From Candidatus Lachnoclostridium pullistercoris (GTDB taxonomy: Bacteria; Bacillota; Clostridia; Lachnospirales; Lachnospiraceae): a DNA stretch of 64,000 bases. Made by a program: the position numbers and the translations under genes. The DNA is taken from the NCBI GenBank assembly GCA_019119775.1, contig DWWL01000007.1, positions 78,334 through 142,333 on the forward strand. The letters are read 5' to 3'. Numbering within the stretch: position 1 is the first letter of the stretch; the number at the start of each line of letters is the position of its first letter. The notes beneath the pieces were generated by a model. It was given only the letters and a program-made list of their open reading frames with translations, ran no database searches and was not told the DNA's origin. Positions 33,009 to 42,400 of the stretch are shown here, piece after piece.

Positions 33009-33710
33009 ATGAAGACAGATCGTGTATTGCTGAAATTGAGCGGCGAGGCTTTGGCCGGACCGAAAAAGACAGGCTTTGACGAGGATACGGTGCGTGAGGT
33101 CGCCAGACAGGTGAAGATCTCCGTGGACCAGGGCGTCCAGGTGGGGATCGTCATCGGAGGAGGCAATTTCTGGCGGGGACGCACCAGCAATGCCATTGAC
33201 CGCACCAAGGCGGACCAGATCGGAATGCTGGCCACGGTGATGAACTGCATTTACGTCTCGGAGATCTTCCGGACGGAAGGAATGAAGACGCAGATTTTCA
33301 CTCCGTTCCTCTGCGGTTCCATGACGGAACTGTTTTCCAAGGACAGAGCCAATACATGCTTTGAGGAGGGAAGAGTGGTATTCTTCGCCGGCGGAACGGG
33401 ACATCCCTATTTCTCCACGGACACGGGCATCGTGCTGCGGGCCATCGAGATGGATGCGGACTGCATTCTGCTTGCCAAGTCCATCGACGGCGTCTACGAC
33501 AGCGATCCCAAGCTCAATCCGGACGCGAAGCGCTACGATACCATTTCCATCCAGGAAGTGATCGACAAAAAACTGGCGGTGGTGGACCTGACGGCCTCCA
33601 TCATGTGCATGGAGCACAGGATGCCCATGGCTGTGTTCGATTTAAATGAGAAGGACAGCATTGCCAATGCCATGACGGGAAAAATAAACGGCACGGTAGT
33701 GACCGTATAA
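33009..33710 (+). CDS. pyrH: UMP kinase
   Basis: Phosphorylates UMP to UDP with ATP; a hexamer of the amino acid kinase fold, unlike eukaryotic UMP kinases. LKLSGEALAG at the N terminus, the GGGNFWRG loop near 56, and a D-x-x-LLAKSIDGVYDSDPK segment near 155 are family marks. 233 aa. The leader upstream is long and structured. frr follows after 12 nt, a neighbourhood found in nearly all Firmicutes. In others rpsB and tsf precede pyrH; they are absent here. Confidence 0.97.
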   Translation: MKTDRVLLKLSGEALAGPKKTGFDEDTVREVARQVKISVDQGVQVGIVIGGGNFWRGRTSNAIDRTKADQIGMLATVMNCIYVSEIFRTEGMKTQIFTPFLCGSMTELFSKDRANTCFEEGRVVFFAGGTGHPYFSTDTGIVLRAIEMDADCILLAKSIDGVYDSDPKLNPDAKRYDTISIQEVIDKKLAVVDLTASIMCMEHRMPMAVFDLNEKDSIANAMTGKINGTVVTV

Positions 33711-33722
33711 CTAGGAGGATAT

Positions 33723-34280
33723 ATGGATAAGGAAAAATTACAGATTTATGAGACAAAGATGAACAAATCCCTGGATGCACTCCAGAATGAGTACGCGTCC
33801 ATCCGGGCCGGCCGGGCCAACCCCCATGTTCTGGATAAATTGAAAGTGGATTACTACGGGAGCCCGACTCCCATCCAGCAGGTGGGAAATATTTCTGTTC
33901 CCGAGGCCAGAATGATCGTGATCCAGCCCTGGGAGAAGAGCCTGCTCAAGTCCATCGAGAAGGCGATCCTCACCTCCGATCTGGGGATCAACCCCACCAA
34001 TGACGGCAGCGTGATCCGCCTGGTATTTCCGGAGCTGACGGAGGAGCGCAGAAAAGAGCTGGCCAAGGATGTGAAGAAGAAGGGAGAGGCGACGAAAGTG
34101 GCCATCCGCAACATCCGCCGGGATGCCAACGACGCGTTCAAAAAGATGGAGAAAGCGGACGAGATCTCTGAGGACGACTTAAAAGAGGCGGAGGAGAAGA
34201 TCCAGAAGCTGACGGACAAGATGGTTGCTGAGGTGGACAAGGCCGTGGAGGCAAAGACCAAGGAGATCATGACAGTTTAG
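33723..34280 (+). CDS. frr: Ribosome recycling factor
   Basis: Splits post-termination ribosomes together with EF-G. All-helical stalk with the [19 protein letters not shown] start, [24 protein letters not shown] and the [26 protein letters not shown] second half. 185 aa, standard length. SD AGGAGGATAT. It sits directly after pyrH; a 211-nt structured leader separates it from uppS. Confidence 0.98.
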   Translation: MDKEKLQIYETKMNKSLDALQNEYASIRAGRANPHVLDKLKVDYYGSPTPIQQVGNISVPEARMIVIQPWEKSLLKSIEKAILTSDLGINPTNDGSVIRLVFPELTEERRKELAKDVKKKGEATKVAIRNIRRDANDAFKKMEKADEISEDDLKEAEEKIQKLTDKMVAEVDKAVEAKTKEIMTV

Positions 34281-34288
34281 TCAAATAT

Positions 34289-34448
34289 CCCGCAGGCAGC
34301 TGCGGGACATCAAATCTGCGGTGCAGTTTCAGCTGCGGGGGATCTGCCTGGAGCGGCAGACGAAGGAGGGACATGCAGCCATGTCCGCCAGGCCGGCTGC
34401 CCGCAAAATAAAGGGGAACATATGGGGGCGGGAGCAAAACACCGCCCC
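34289..34448 (+). promoter_or_regulatory. Structured leader RNA of uppS (shared element, copy 2)
   Basis: In order: hairpin CCCGCAG/CTGCGGG (34289-34306), TCTGCC/GGCAGA (34343-34359), the shared core 34365-34404 with 7-bp stem GGACATG (34369-34375)/CATGTCC (34380-34386), loop CAGC able to pair with GCTG (34396-34399), then GGGGAACA (34413-34420). A terminator-like stem GGGGCGG (34425-34431)/CCGCCCC (34442-34448), with weak T tracts, follows. No separate promoter is obvious; it is an intergenic leader within the gene chain. Confidence 0.6.
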
Positions 34449-34491
34449 TGTTTCCCGTTTATCAGCCGGAAACGGCATTTGGAGGAGCATT

Positions 34492-35220
34492 ATGGAAGAT
34501 AAAATGGAATCAATGAAGATCCCGGATCATGTGGCGCTGATTCTGGACGGAAACGGCCGCTGGGCCAAAAAGCGGGGACTTCCCCGGACCATGGGCCACA
34601 AGGAGGGCTGCGTCACCGTGGAGAAGACGGTGGAGATCGCCGCCAGAATGGGAATCAAATATCTGACCGTGTACGGCTTTTCCACGGAGAACTGGAAGCG
34701 GTCCGTGGAGGAAGTGGGGGCCTTGATGCAGCTGTTCCGCTACTATATGGTGCGGCTGTTAAAGATCGCCAAAGCCAACAACGTGAGAGTGAAAATGATC
34801 GGCGAGAGAAGCCGGTTTGACAAGGACATTGTGGAGGGTATCAACCGCCTGGAGCGGGAGACGAAGGATAATACAGGCCTGACCTTTATTATCGCTGTCA
34901 ACTACGGCGGAAGGGACGAGATCGTCCGGGCAGCGAGAAGGATGGCGGATGACCTGGAGAGCGGGAAGCTGAAAAAAGAGGAGATCACGGAGCAGAGCTT
35001 TGCCTCCTACCTGGATACGGCCGGGATTCCGGATCCGGACCTTCTCATCCGCACCAGCGGCGAGCTGCGCCTGTCCAATTACCTGCTGTGGCAGCTGGCG
35101 TACACGGAGATCTACGTGACCGACTGCCTGTGGCCGGATTTTGACAAAGAGGAATTAGAAAAAGCCATTGCTGCGTACAATAAAAGGGACCGGAGATTTG
35201 GCGGTGTCAAGACGACGTAG
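34492..35220 (+). CDS. uppS: Undecaprenyl diphosphate synthase (isoprenyl transferase)
   Basis: Cis-prenyltransferase making the C55 lipid carrier for peptidoglycan. The catalytic Asp is in ILDGNGRWAKKRG (D19), followed by TVYGFSTENW and the C-terminal RTSGELRLSNYLLWQ segment. 242 aa. I start at ATG 34492, shortly after GGAGGAG; an upstream frame crosses the structured leader and has no support. It precedes cdsA, as in other Firmicutes. Confidence 0.96.
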   Translation: MEDKMESMKIPDHVALILDGNGRWAKKRGLPRTMGHKEGCVTVEKTVEIAARMGIKYLTVYGFSTENWKRSVEEVGALMQLFRYYMVRLLKIAKANNVRVKMIGERSRFDKDIVEGINRLERETKDNTGLTFIIAVNYGGRDEIVRAARRMADDLESGKLKKEEITEQSFASYLDTAGIPDPDLLIRTSGELRLSNYLLWQLAYTEIYVTDCLWPDFDKEELEKAIAAYNKRDRRFGGVKTT

Positions 35221-35237
35221 CCGGAAGGAGGAGTAAT

Positions 35238-36050
35238 ATGTTTGCCACAAGACTGGCCAGCGGGATCGTGCTGGTGGCCATCGCCCTGGTGGTGGTGATT
35301 GCCGGCGGACCGCTTCTGTTTGCCGTAACCTGCGTGATCTCCTTCATCGGCCTGTTTGAATTTTACCGGGTCCTGGGGATTGAGAAGAACGCGGTGGGTG
35401 CGGCCGGATATCTGGCGGCGGCGGCCTACTTCGCCATTCTCTGGTTTGAGGGAAAGCAGTACGTGGAGCTTGTGATCATCCTCACGGTCATGCTGCTCAT
35501 GACCATCTACGTGTTCACCTTCCCCGCCTACAGGACGGAGCAGGTGACGGGAGCGGTCTTCGGCGTGCTCTACGTGCCGGTGATGCTGTCCTATCTGTAT
35601 CAGACCAGGACCATGCCGGACGGAGCTTACTTAGTCTGGCTCATTTTCATAAGCTCCTGGGGCTGCGACACCTGTGCCTACTGCACGGGGATGCTGATAG
35701 GAAAGCACAAGCTGGCGCCGGTCCTCAGCCCGAAAAAATCCATTGAGGGAGCCGTGGGAGGAGCGGCGGGAGCCGCCCTTCTGGGCCTGATCTACGGGGC
35801 AGTGTTCGGCAGCCATATGCTGGAGGTGGAAAGCCCCATGCTTTCCTGCGCCCTGGCCTGCGCCATCGCGGCGGTGATCTCCCAGATCGGCGATCTGGCG
35901 GCCTCTGCAGTAAAGCGCAACCACAATGTGAAGGACTATGGCCGGCTGATTCCCGGCCACGGGGGAATTCTGGACCGGTTTGACAGTATGATCTTTACGG
36001 CTCCTGCCATCTTTTTCGCCGTCAATTTCATCGCGGTGAGAATCCTTTAA
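35238..36050 (+). CDS. cdsA: Phosphatidate cytidylyltransferase
   Basis: Makes CDP-diacylglycerol from phosphatidic acid and CTP in the membrane. Around seven to eight hydrophobic helices and the C-terminal signature SQIGDLAASAVKRNHNVKDYGRLIPGHGGILDRFDS (seen from about residue 210) are diagnostic. 270 aa. SD GGAGGAG, spaced 7 nt from ATG. The chain continues to dxr after an 85-nt gap holding a GCTGCC/GGCAGC hairpin. Confidence 0.95.
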   Translation: MFATRLASGIVLVAIALVVVIAGGPLLFAVTCVISFIGLFEFYRVLGIEKNAVGAAGYLAAAAYFAILWFEGKQYVELVIILTVMLLMTIYVFTFPAYRTEQVTGAVFGVLYVPVMLSYLYQTRTMPDGAYLVWLIFISSWGCDTCAYCTGMLIGKHKLAPVLSPKKSIEGAVGGAAGAALLGLIYGAVFGSHMLEVESPMLSCALACAIAAVISQIGDLAASAVKRNHNVKDYGRLIPGHGGILDRFDSMIFTAPAIFFAVNFIAVRIL

Positions 36051-36135
36051 AAAGGGGATCCTTGAAAGAAGGGCAGGGATTTTTATGGATGCTGCCGGGC
36101 AGCCGGCGGCACATACAGAAGGAGAACATTCAGTT

Positions 36136-37278
36136 ATGAAGAAAATTGCAGTGTTGGGCTCTACCGGCTCCATTGGGACACAGACGCTGGAGGTGGCGGA
36201 GCAGAATCAGGATATGGAGATAACGGCTCTGGCGGCGGGGAGCAACATCCGCCTTCTGGAGCAGCAGATCCGAAAGTTCCGTCCCAGGCTGGCGGCTGTC
36301 TGGTCGGAGGAGAAGGCCAGGGAGCTTAAGGCGGCGGTGGCAGATCTGGATGTGCGGGTGGAGTCCGGCATGGACGGACTGATCGCCGCGGCCACAGAGA
36401 GTTCTGCCCAGATCGTGGTGACGGCCGTGGTGGGAATGATCGGCATCCGCCCCACCATCGCGGCCATCCAGGCAGGCAAGGACATTGCCCTGGCTAACAA
36501 GGAGACGCTGGTGACGGCCGGCCATCTGATCATCCCCATGGTGAAGGAGAAGGGCGTGCGCCTTCTGCCGGTGGACAGCGAGCACAGCGCCATTTTCCAG
36601 TGCCTGAACGGAGAACGGGGAAACAGGATCAGCAAGATCCTCCTCACCGCCTCCGGAGGTCCCTTCCGGGGACGGACAAAGGAGCAGATGAAAGACATCC
36701 GCGTGGAGGATGCGCTTAAGCATCCCAACTGGTCCATGGGTCAGAAGATCACCATCGACTCCTCCACCATGGTCAACAAGGGCCTGGAGGTCATGGAGGC
36801 GAAGTGGCTCTTCGGCGTGGAGATGGATCAGGTCCAGGTGGTGGTTCAGCCCCAGAGCGTGATTCACTCCATGGTGGAATTTGAGGACGGGGCGGTGATG
36901 GCCCAGCTGGGAACGCCGGACATGAAGCTGCCGATCCAGTACGCCCTCTGCTATCCGGAGCGCCGGCCCATGGCCGGGGAGCGGCTGGATTTCTGGAAAT
37001 TAAAGGAGATCCGCTTTGAGGAGCCGGATTTTGAGAACTTCCCGGGGCTTTCCCTGGCTTATAAAGCGGGAAAGACAGGCGGCTCCCTGCCCACCGTGTT
37101 CAACGCGGCCAATGAGCGGGCGGTGAGCATGTTTTTAAATCGGAAAATCGGGTATCTTACTATTGCGGAGATCATTGAGAGCGCCATGGCGCGCCATAAA
37201 GTGATTCCGGATCCCACCGTGGACCAGATCCTGGAGGCGGAGAGGGAAACCTACGACTATATAGAAAGCAGGTGGTGA
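36136..37278 (+). CDS. dxr: 1-deoxy-D-xylulose 5-phosphate reductoisomerase
   Basis: MEP pathway enzyme making MEP with NADPH. N-terminal MKKIAVLGSTGSIG is the nucleotide-binding start, NKETLVTAGHL near 127 and VDSEHSAIFQ near 148 bind metal and substrate, and ASGGPFRG near 183 is typical. 380 aa. The SD is rather far (AAGGAG, 11 nt), but no other start gives the standard N terminus; ATG 36085 would add 17 unusual residues. It links IPP supply to uppS upstream and ispG downstream. Confidence 0.95.
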   Translation: MKKIAVLGSTGSIGTQTLEVAEQNQDMEITALAAGSNIRLLEQQIRKFRPRLAAVWSEEKARELKAAVADLDVRVESGMDGLIAAATESSAQIVVTAVVGMIGIRPTIAAIQAGKDIALANKETLVTAGHLIIPMVKEKGVRLLPVDSEHSAIFQCLNGERGNRISKILLTASGGPFRGRTKEQMKDIRVEDALKHPNWSMGQKITIDSSTMVNKGLEVMEAKWLFGVEMDQVQVVVQPQSVIHSMVEFEDGAVMAQLGTPDMKLPIQYALCYPERRPMAGERLDFWKLKEIRFEEPDFENFPGLSLAYKAGKTGGSLPTVFNAANERAVSMFLNRKIGYLTIAEIIESAMARHKVIPDPTVDQILEAERETYDYIESRW

Positions 37279-37279
37279 T

Positions 37280-38332
37280 TTGCTGAATATCATAGCGGCG
37301 GTCCTGGTATTTGGGCTGATCGTGCTGGTGCATGAGTTCGGGCATTTTCTGCTTGCCAAGCTGAACGGCATCGGCGTGGTGGAATTTTCCATCGGCATGG
37401 GCCCCAGACTGCTCAGCTGGCAGGGGGCGGAGACGAGATATTCCCTGAAGCTCCTTCCCTTCGGCGGCTCCTGCATGATGCTGGGGGAGGATGAGACGGA
37501 CGCGGACCCGAAGGCATTTGGCAACAAATCGGTCTGGGCCAGGATTTCCGTCGTGTTCGCAGGACCGGCCTTCAATTTTATCCTGGCCTTTTTCTTTGCG
37601 GTGATCATCGTCATGAACATCGGATATCAGAAATTTGAGATCAGCGGTGTGACGGAGGGATCGCCGGCGGCGGAGGCGGGCCTTGAGCCGGGGGACGTGA
37701 TCACCAGGCTGAACAGCCGCAGGATCACGGCCTACGAGGACGTGCAGGTATATATGATGGCCAACCCGGGAGAGACGCTGCACATCCGCTACAGCCGGCC
37801 GTCCGGAGACGGCTATGTGACGGGGGAGACAGTCCTCACGCCGGAGTACTCCCAGGCGGAAGGGCGCTACCTGATGGGAGTGACCTTCACCAGCCGGTAC
37901 GTGAAGGCGGAGAGCTTAAGCGAGCTGGCGTACTACAGCGCTTACCAGGTCAGATACTGCATCACTTCCACCTTTGACAGCCTGAAGATGCTGTTTACCA
38001 GACAGGTACAGGTGGATGAGGCGGTGGCCGGTCCGGTGCGGATCGTGGCCATGATCGGGGAAAATGTGGAGGAGAGCCGGGAAATCGGACTTTCCGTCAT
38101 GCTGCTGACTTTGTGCTACTGGAGCCTGATTTTAAGCGCCAGCCTGGGGATCATGAATCTTCTGCCCATACCGGCGCTGGATGGGGGAAGGCTGGTATTT
38201 CTCATTTTGGAGGCCATACGGGGAAAGGCCATCGATCAGGAGAAGGAGAGTCTGGTGCACATGGCCGGTCTGGTCCTTCTCATGGCGCTGATGGTGTTTG
38301 TGCTGTTTAACGATATCCGGAGCCTGTTCTAG
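37280..38332 (+). CDS. rseP: RIP zinc metalloprotease RseP
   Basis: Site-2 protease in the membrane that cuts anti-sigma factors or signal peptide remnants. Zinc site HEFGH near residues 18-22, a PDZ domain (EGSPAAEAGLEPGDVI near 131) and the second metal motif region LLPIPALDGGRL near 295. Helices at both ends. 350 aa. Start TTG 37280, overlapping none of dxr by one base spacing; AGGTGG upstream. In this gene order the enzyme is normal for Firmicutes. Confidence 0.94.
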   Translation: MLNIIAAVLVFGLIVLVHEFGHFLLAKLNGIGVVEFSIGMGPRLLSWQGAETRYSLKLLPFGGSCMMLGEDETDADPKAFGNKSVWARISVVFAGPAFNFILAFFFAVIIVMNIGYQKFEISGVTEGSPAAEAGLEPGDVITRLNSRRITAYEDVQVYMMANPGETLHIRYSRPSGDGYVTGETVLTPEYSQAEGRYLMGVTFTSRYVKAESLSELAYYSAYQVRYCITSTFDSLKMLFTRQVQVDEAVAGPVRIVAMIGENVEESREIGLSVMLLTLCYWSLILSASLGIMNLLPIPALDGGRLVFLILEAIRGKAIDQEKESLVHMAGLVLLMALMVFVLFNDIRSLF

Positions 38333-38368
38333 CCTGGCTGGCCGGAGATGGAAAGGATTGGAGAACTT

Positions 38369-39445
38369 ATGCTTATGAGAGAACGGACGAAGACGATTCA
38401 GATCGGAACGACGGCCATCGGAGGAGGAAATCCGGTGGCCATTCAGTCCATGTGCAATACGAAGACGGAGGACTGGAAAGCCACGGTGGACCAGATCCTT
38501 AAGCTGGAGCGGGCCGGGTGCGAGATCATCCGGGTGGCTGTGCCTACCATGGAGGCGGCGAAGGCGCTGAAAGAGATCAAGTCCAGGATCCACATTCCGC
38601 TGGTGGCGGACATCCATTTTGACTACCGCCTGGCCATCGCGGCCATAGACAACGGGGCGGACAAGATCCGCATCAATCCCGGCAACATCGGGGATGCCAG
38701 CCGGGTGCAGGCGGTGGTGGACCGGGCAAAGGAGAGGAACATTCCCATCCGCGTGGGCGTCAACAGCGGTTCTCTGGAGAAAGACCTGCTGGCCAAATAC
38801 GGCGGAGTGACGGCGGAGGGCCTGGTGGAGAGCGCCCTGCAGAAGGTGGCGATGATTGAGCAGATGGGCTATGACAATCTGGTCATCAGCATCAAGTCCT
38901 CCGACGTGCTCATGTGCGTGAAGGCCCACGAGCTCATTGCGGAGCGGACCGACTATCCCCTTCACGTGGGGATCACCGAGGCGGGAACGGTGTCCACCGG
39001 CAATCTGAAGTCGGCGGTGGGCCTGGGAATCATCCTTTACGAGGGCATCGGCGACACGATCCGCGTCTCCCTGACGGGAGATCCGGTGGAGGAGGTCAAA
39101 TCGGCCAAAGTGATCTTGAGGACCCTGGGACTTTACAGGGGCGGCATCGAGGTGGTGTCCTGTCCCACCTGCGGGCGGACCAGGATCGACCTGATCCGTC
39201 TGGCAGACCAGGTGGAGACCATGGCGGCGGAATTTGACGATCTGGAAGGCGTGAAGGTGGCCGTCATGGGCTGCGTGGTCAATGGGCCCGGGGAGGCGAG
39301 AGAGGCGGACGTAGGCATCGCCGGAGGCATCGGAGAGGGACTGCTCATCCGAAAAGGAGAAGTGGTGCGCAAGCTGCCGGAGGCGGAGCTTCTGCCTGCC
39401 CTGCGCCGGGAACTGGAGGCAATGCGTTTGGAAAGAAGGAGCTGA
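38369..39445 (+). CDS. ispG: 4-hydroxy-3-methylbut-2-enyl diphosphate synthase (flavodoxin)
   Basis: MEP pathway step converting ME-cPP to HMBPP with a [4Fe-4S] cluster. Marks: GGGNPVAIQSM near 15, VADIHFDYRLA near 80, NPGNIG near 103, and cluster Cys in SCPTCGRTR near 262 and MGCVVNGPGE near 300. 358 aa. I use ATG 38369, with TTGGAG five to six nt upstream; ATG 38348 is placed against another GGAG with no spacing. polC follows after only one base. Confidence 0.95.
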   Translation: MLMRERTKTIQIGTTAIGGGNPVAIQSMCNTKTEDWKATVDQILKLERAGCEIIRVAVPTMEAAKALKEIKSRIHIPLVADIHFDYRLAIAAIDNGADKIRINPGNIGDASRVQAVVDRAKERNIPIRVGVNSGSLEKDLLAKYGGVTAEGLVESALQKVAMIEQMGYDNLVISIKSSDVLMCVKAHELIAERTDYPLHVGITEAGTVSTGNLKSAVGLGIILYEGIGDTIRVSLTGDPVEEVKSAKVILRTLGLYRGGIEVVSCPTCGRTRIDLIRLADQVETMAAEFDDLEGVKVAVMGCVVNGPGEAREADVGIAGGIGEGLLIRKGEVVRKLPEAELLPALRRELEAMRLERRS

Positions 39446-39446
39446 C

Positions 39447-42400
39447 ATGGCAAAACCATTTCCGGAGGTTTTTCCGGATCTACATATGGAGGAGGAGCTG
39501 CAGGAGCTCTTAAAGCTGGTGGAGGTGGAACGGGTGGCCTCCAACCGGGAGAGAAGCTCCCTGCGGGTATATATCGTCAGTCCCAGGCTGATTCGGAAAA
39601 AGGACATCTACGAGCTGGAGAAAAAGATACGGGAGCAGCTGTTTCCCGGCAGGCAGCTGACGGTAAAAATCATGGAAAAATACCGTCTGTCCAGCCAGTA
39701 TACGCCGGAAAAGCTGCTGGAGGTGTACCGGGACAGCCTGCTTCTGGAGCTGAAAAATTACAGCATTATTGAGTACAGCATCCTGCGGAAGGCAGAGTGC
39801 ACCTTTTTAGAGCCGGATCTTCTGGACATGACGGTGGAGGACACCATGGTCAACCGGGAGAAAGCCGGAGAGCTGAAGCGGGTGCTGGAAAAGGTTTTTC
39901 ATGAGCGGTGCGGGCTTCCGGTGGAAGTCCGTTTTACCTATATTCCTCCGAAGGAAAACAAGATGATGAAGCAGAAACAGCTTCAGCTGGCGAGGGAGGT
40001 GGAGGAGATTACCCTTCACTCGGCCATCGGCAGCCAGCTGGCGGCGGAGGGACAGCTGAGGAGAGTGTCCGGGGACAGCTACGCTGGCGCCGGCCTGGAA
40101 AACGGCGGGCCGGAGGGCGACGCCGGGTTCTGGGACCGGGCCATGGCGATGGCTCAGGATTCTTACGTCCTTCCCGAGGGGGAGAGCGCCCCGTGGGAGG
40201 AGAGTGCTCTTTCATCCGGGGCAGCCGGAGCGGACTCTCTTTCTGCCGCTGGCAGAGACGCGGCTCCAAGGGGAGAGAAAAGCGGAGGAGCCGCTGCTTC
40301 ATCCGGGAAAAAGACCGCCCATAAGGAGTTTAAAAGAACGGGAGCCGGCGGCCTGAAAAGGGGCGGCTTTAAAAAAGGAGATTCCGGCCGCGGCGACCAG
40401 AGGCGGTCCTACCGCCGCTCCGACAATCCGGACGTGCTCTACGGCCGTGATTTTGAGGGGGACGCCACGGAGATCGACAAGATCGACGGGGCCATCGGCG
40501 AGACGATCCTGAGAGGCAAGATCATCCACAAGGACAGCAGGGAGCTGCGCAGCGGAAAAACCATGGTCATGTTTGACGTGACGGATTTTACCGACACCAT
40601 GACGGTGAAGATCTTTGCCGAGGGAGAGGCTCTGGAGGATTTAAAAGGTGCAGTGAAAGAGGGCAGCTTTGTCCGGGTAAAGGGCGTTATCAGTGTGGAC
40701 AAGTTTGACGGCGAGCTGACCTTAAGCTCCGTGTCCGGGATCAAAAAGAGCGAGGATTTCACCGGAAGGCGGATGGACAACAGTCTGGAAAAACGGGTGG
40801 AGCTCCACTGCCACACGAAGATGAGCGATATGGACGGAGTGTCCGAGGTGAAGGACATTATTAAGCGGGCGAAAAAGTGGGGGATGGACGCCATTGCCGT
40901 CACCGACCACGGCTGTGTCCAGGCCTTTCCTGACGCCAACCACGCCCTGGACAAGGGAGACGAGTTCAAGGTGATCTACGGGGTGGAAGGCTACCTTGTG
41001 GACGATTTAAAACAGCTGGTGGACCGCCCCAGAGGCCAGTCTCTGGACGGGGACTTTGTGGTCTTTGACCTGGAGACGACGGGCTTAAGCCCGGAGAAGA
41101 ACAGGATCATTGAGATCGGAGCCGTCCGGGTGAAGGGCGGCGAGATCGTGGACAGGTTCAGCACATTTGTGAACCCGGAGATCCCCATTCCCTTTGAGAT
41201 CGAAAAGCTGACCAGCATAAACGACGCCATGGTCATCGGAGCGCCGAAGATCGAGGAGGCTCTGCCGGAGTTTTTTAAATTCTGCGGGGACGCCGCCCTG
41301 GTGGGGCACAATGCCGCCTTCGACGTGAGCTTTGTGGCCCACAGCGCCGCCAGACTGGGGCTGCCCTTTGACCCGACGGTGCTGGACACGGTGACTCTGG
41401 CCCAGCACCTTCTGCCTAATTTAAACCGCTATAAGCTGGACACGGTGGCGAAGGCGTTAAACGTCTCCCTGGAGAACCATCACCGGGCGGTGGACGACGC
41501 CGGGGCCACGGCGGAGATCTTTGCCGCCTTTGTGGCCATGTTAAAGGACCGGGGAGTGGAGGACGTGGACCAGTTAAACGCCATGAGCCAGATGTCGGCG
41601 GAGATGATCAAAAAGATGCCCACCTACCATGTGATCATTCTGGCGGACAGCGATGAAGGGCGGGTGAACCTGTACCGCCTGGTGTCCTTCTCCCATCTGG
41701 ACTATTTTGCCAGAAGGCCCAGAATCCCCAAGAGCCTTCTTCAGAAGTACCGGAAGGGGCTGATCATCGGCTCTGCCTGCGAGGCGGGAGAGCTTTACCA
41801 GGCCCTGCTGCGGGGGGCATCTGACGCGGCCATCGCCCGCCTGGTGGATTTCTACGACTATCTGGAGATCCAGCCCCTGGGAAACAATGCCTTTATGCTG
41901 AAGGACGAGAAGAGCACGGTAAAGACGATGGACGACTTAATCGCCATCAACAAGAAGATCGTGGATCTGGGAGAAAAGTTCGGCAAGCCGGTGTGCGCCA
42001 CCTGCGACGTCCATTTTCTGGATCCGGAGGACGAGATCTACCGCCGGATCATCATGGCGGGACAGGGATTTAAGGACAGCGACGAGCAGGCGCCCCTCTA
42101 CCTGCGGACCACGGAGGAGATGTTAAAGGAGTTTGAGTACCTGGGGCCCAACAAAGCCTACGAGGTGGTGGTGACCAACACCAGAAAGATCGCCGCCAGA
42201 TGCCAGAAGATCTCCCCGGTGCGGCCGGACAAATGTCCGCCGGTGATCCCGGATTCCGACAAGACGCTGAGAAAGATCTGCTACGACCGGGCCCATGAGA
42301 TCTACGGGGAGGAGCTTCCGGAGATCGTGGTGGCCAGGCTGGAGCGGGAGTTAAATTCCATCATCAGCAACGGCTTCGCGGTGATGTACATCATCGCCCA

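Noticed and set aside
34365..34420. HDV-like or twister ribozyme in the uppS leader
   Set aside because: Some pieces (GGC, CCGCC, nested pairing) resemble these, but the full set of conserved catalytic core bases and stems could not be laid out.
38132..39607. 491-codon antisense frame opposite rseP and ispG
   Set aside because: The plus-strand genes are certain and the antisense chain is His/Arg/Leu-rich filler without domains.
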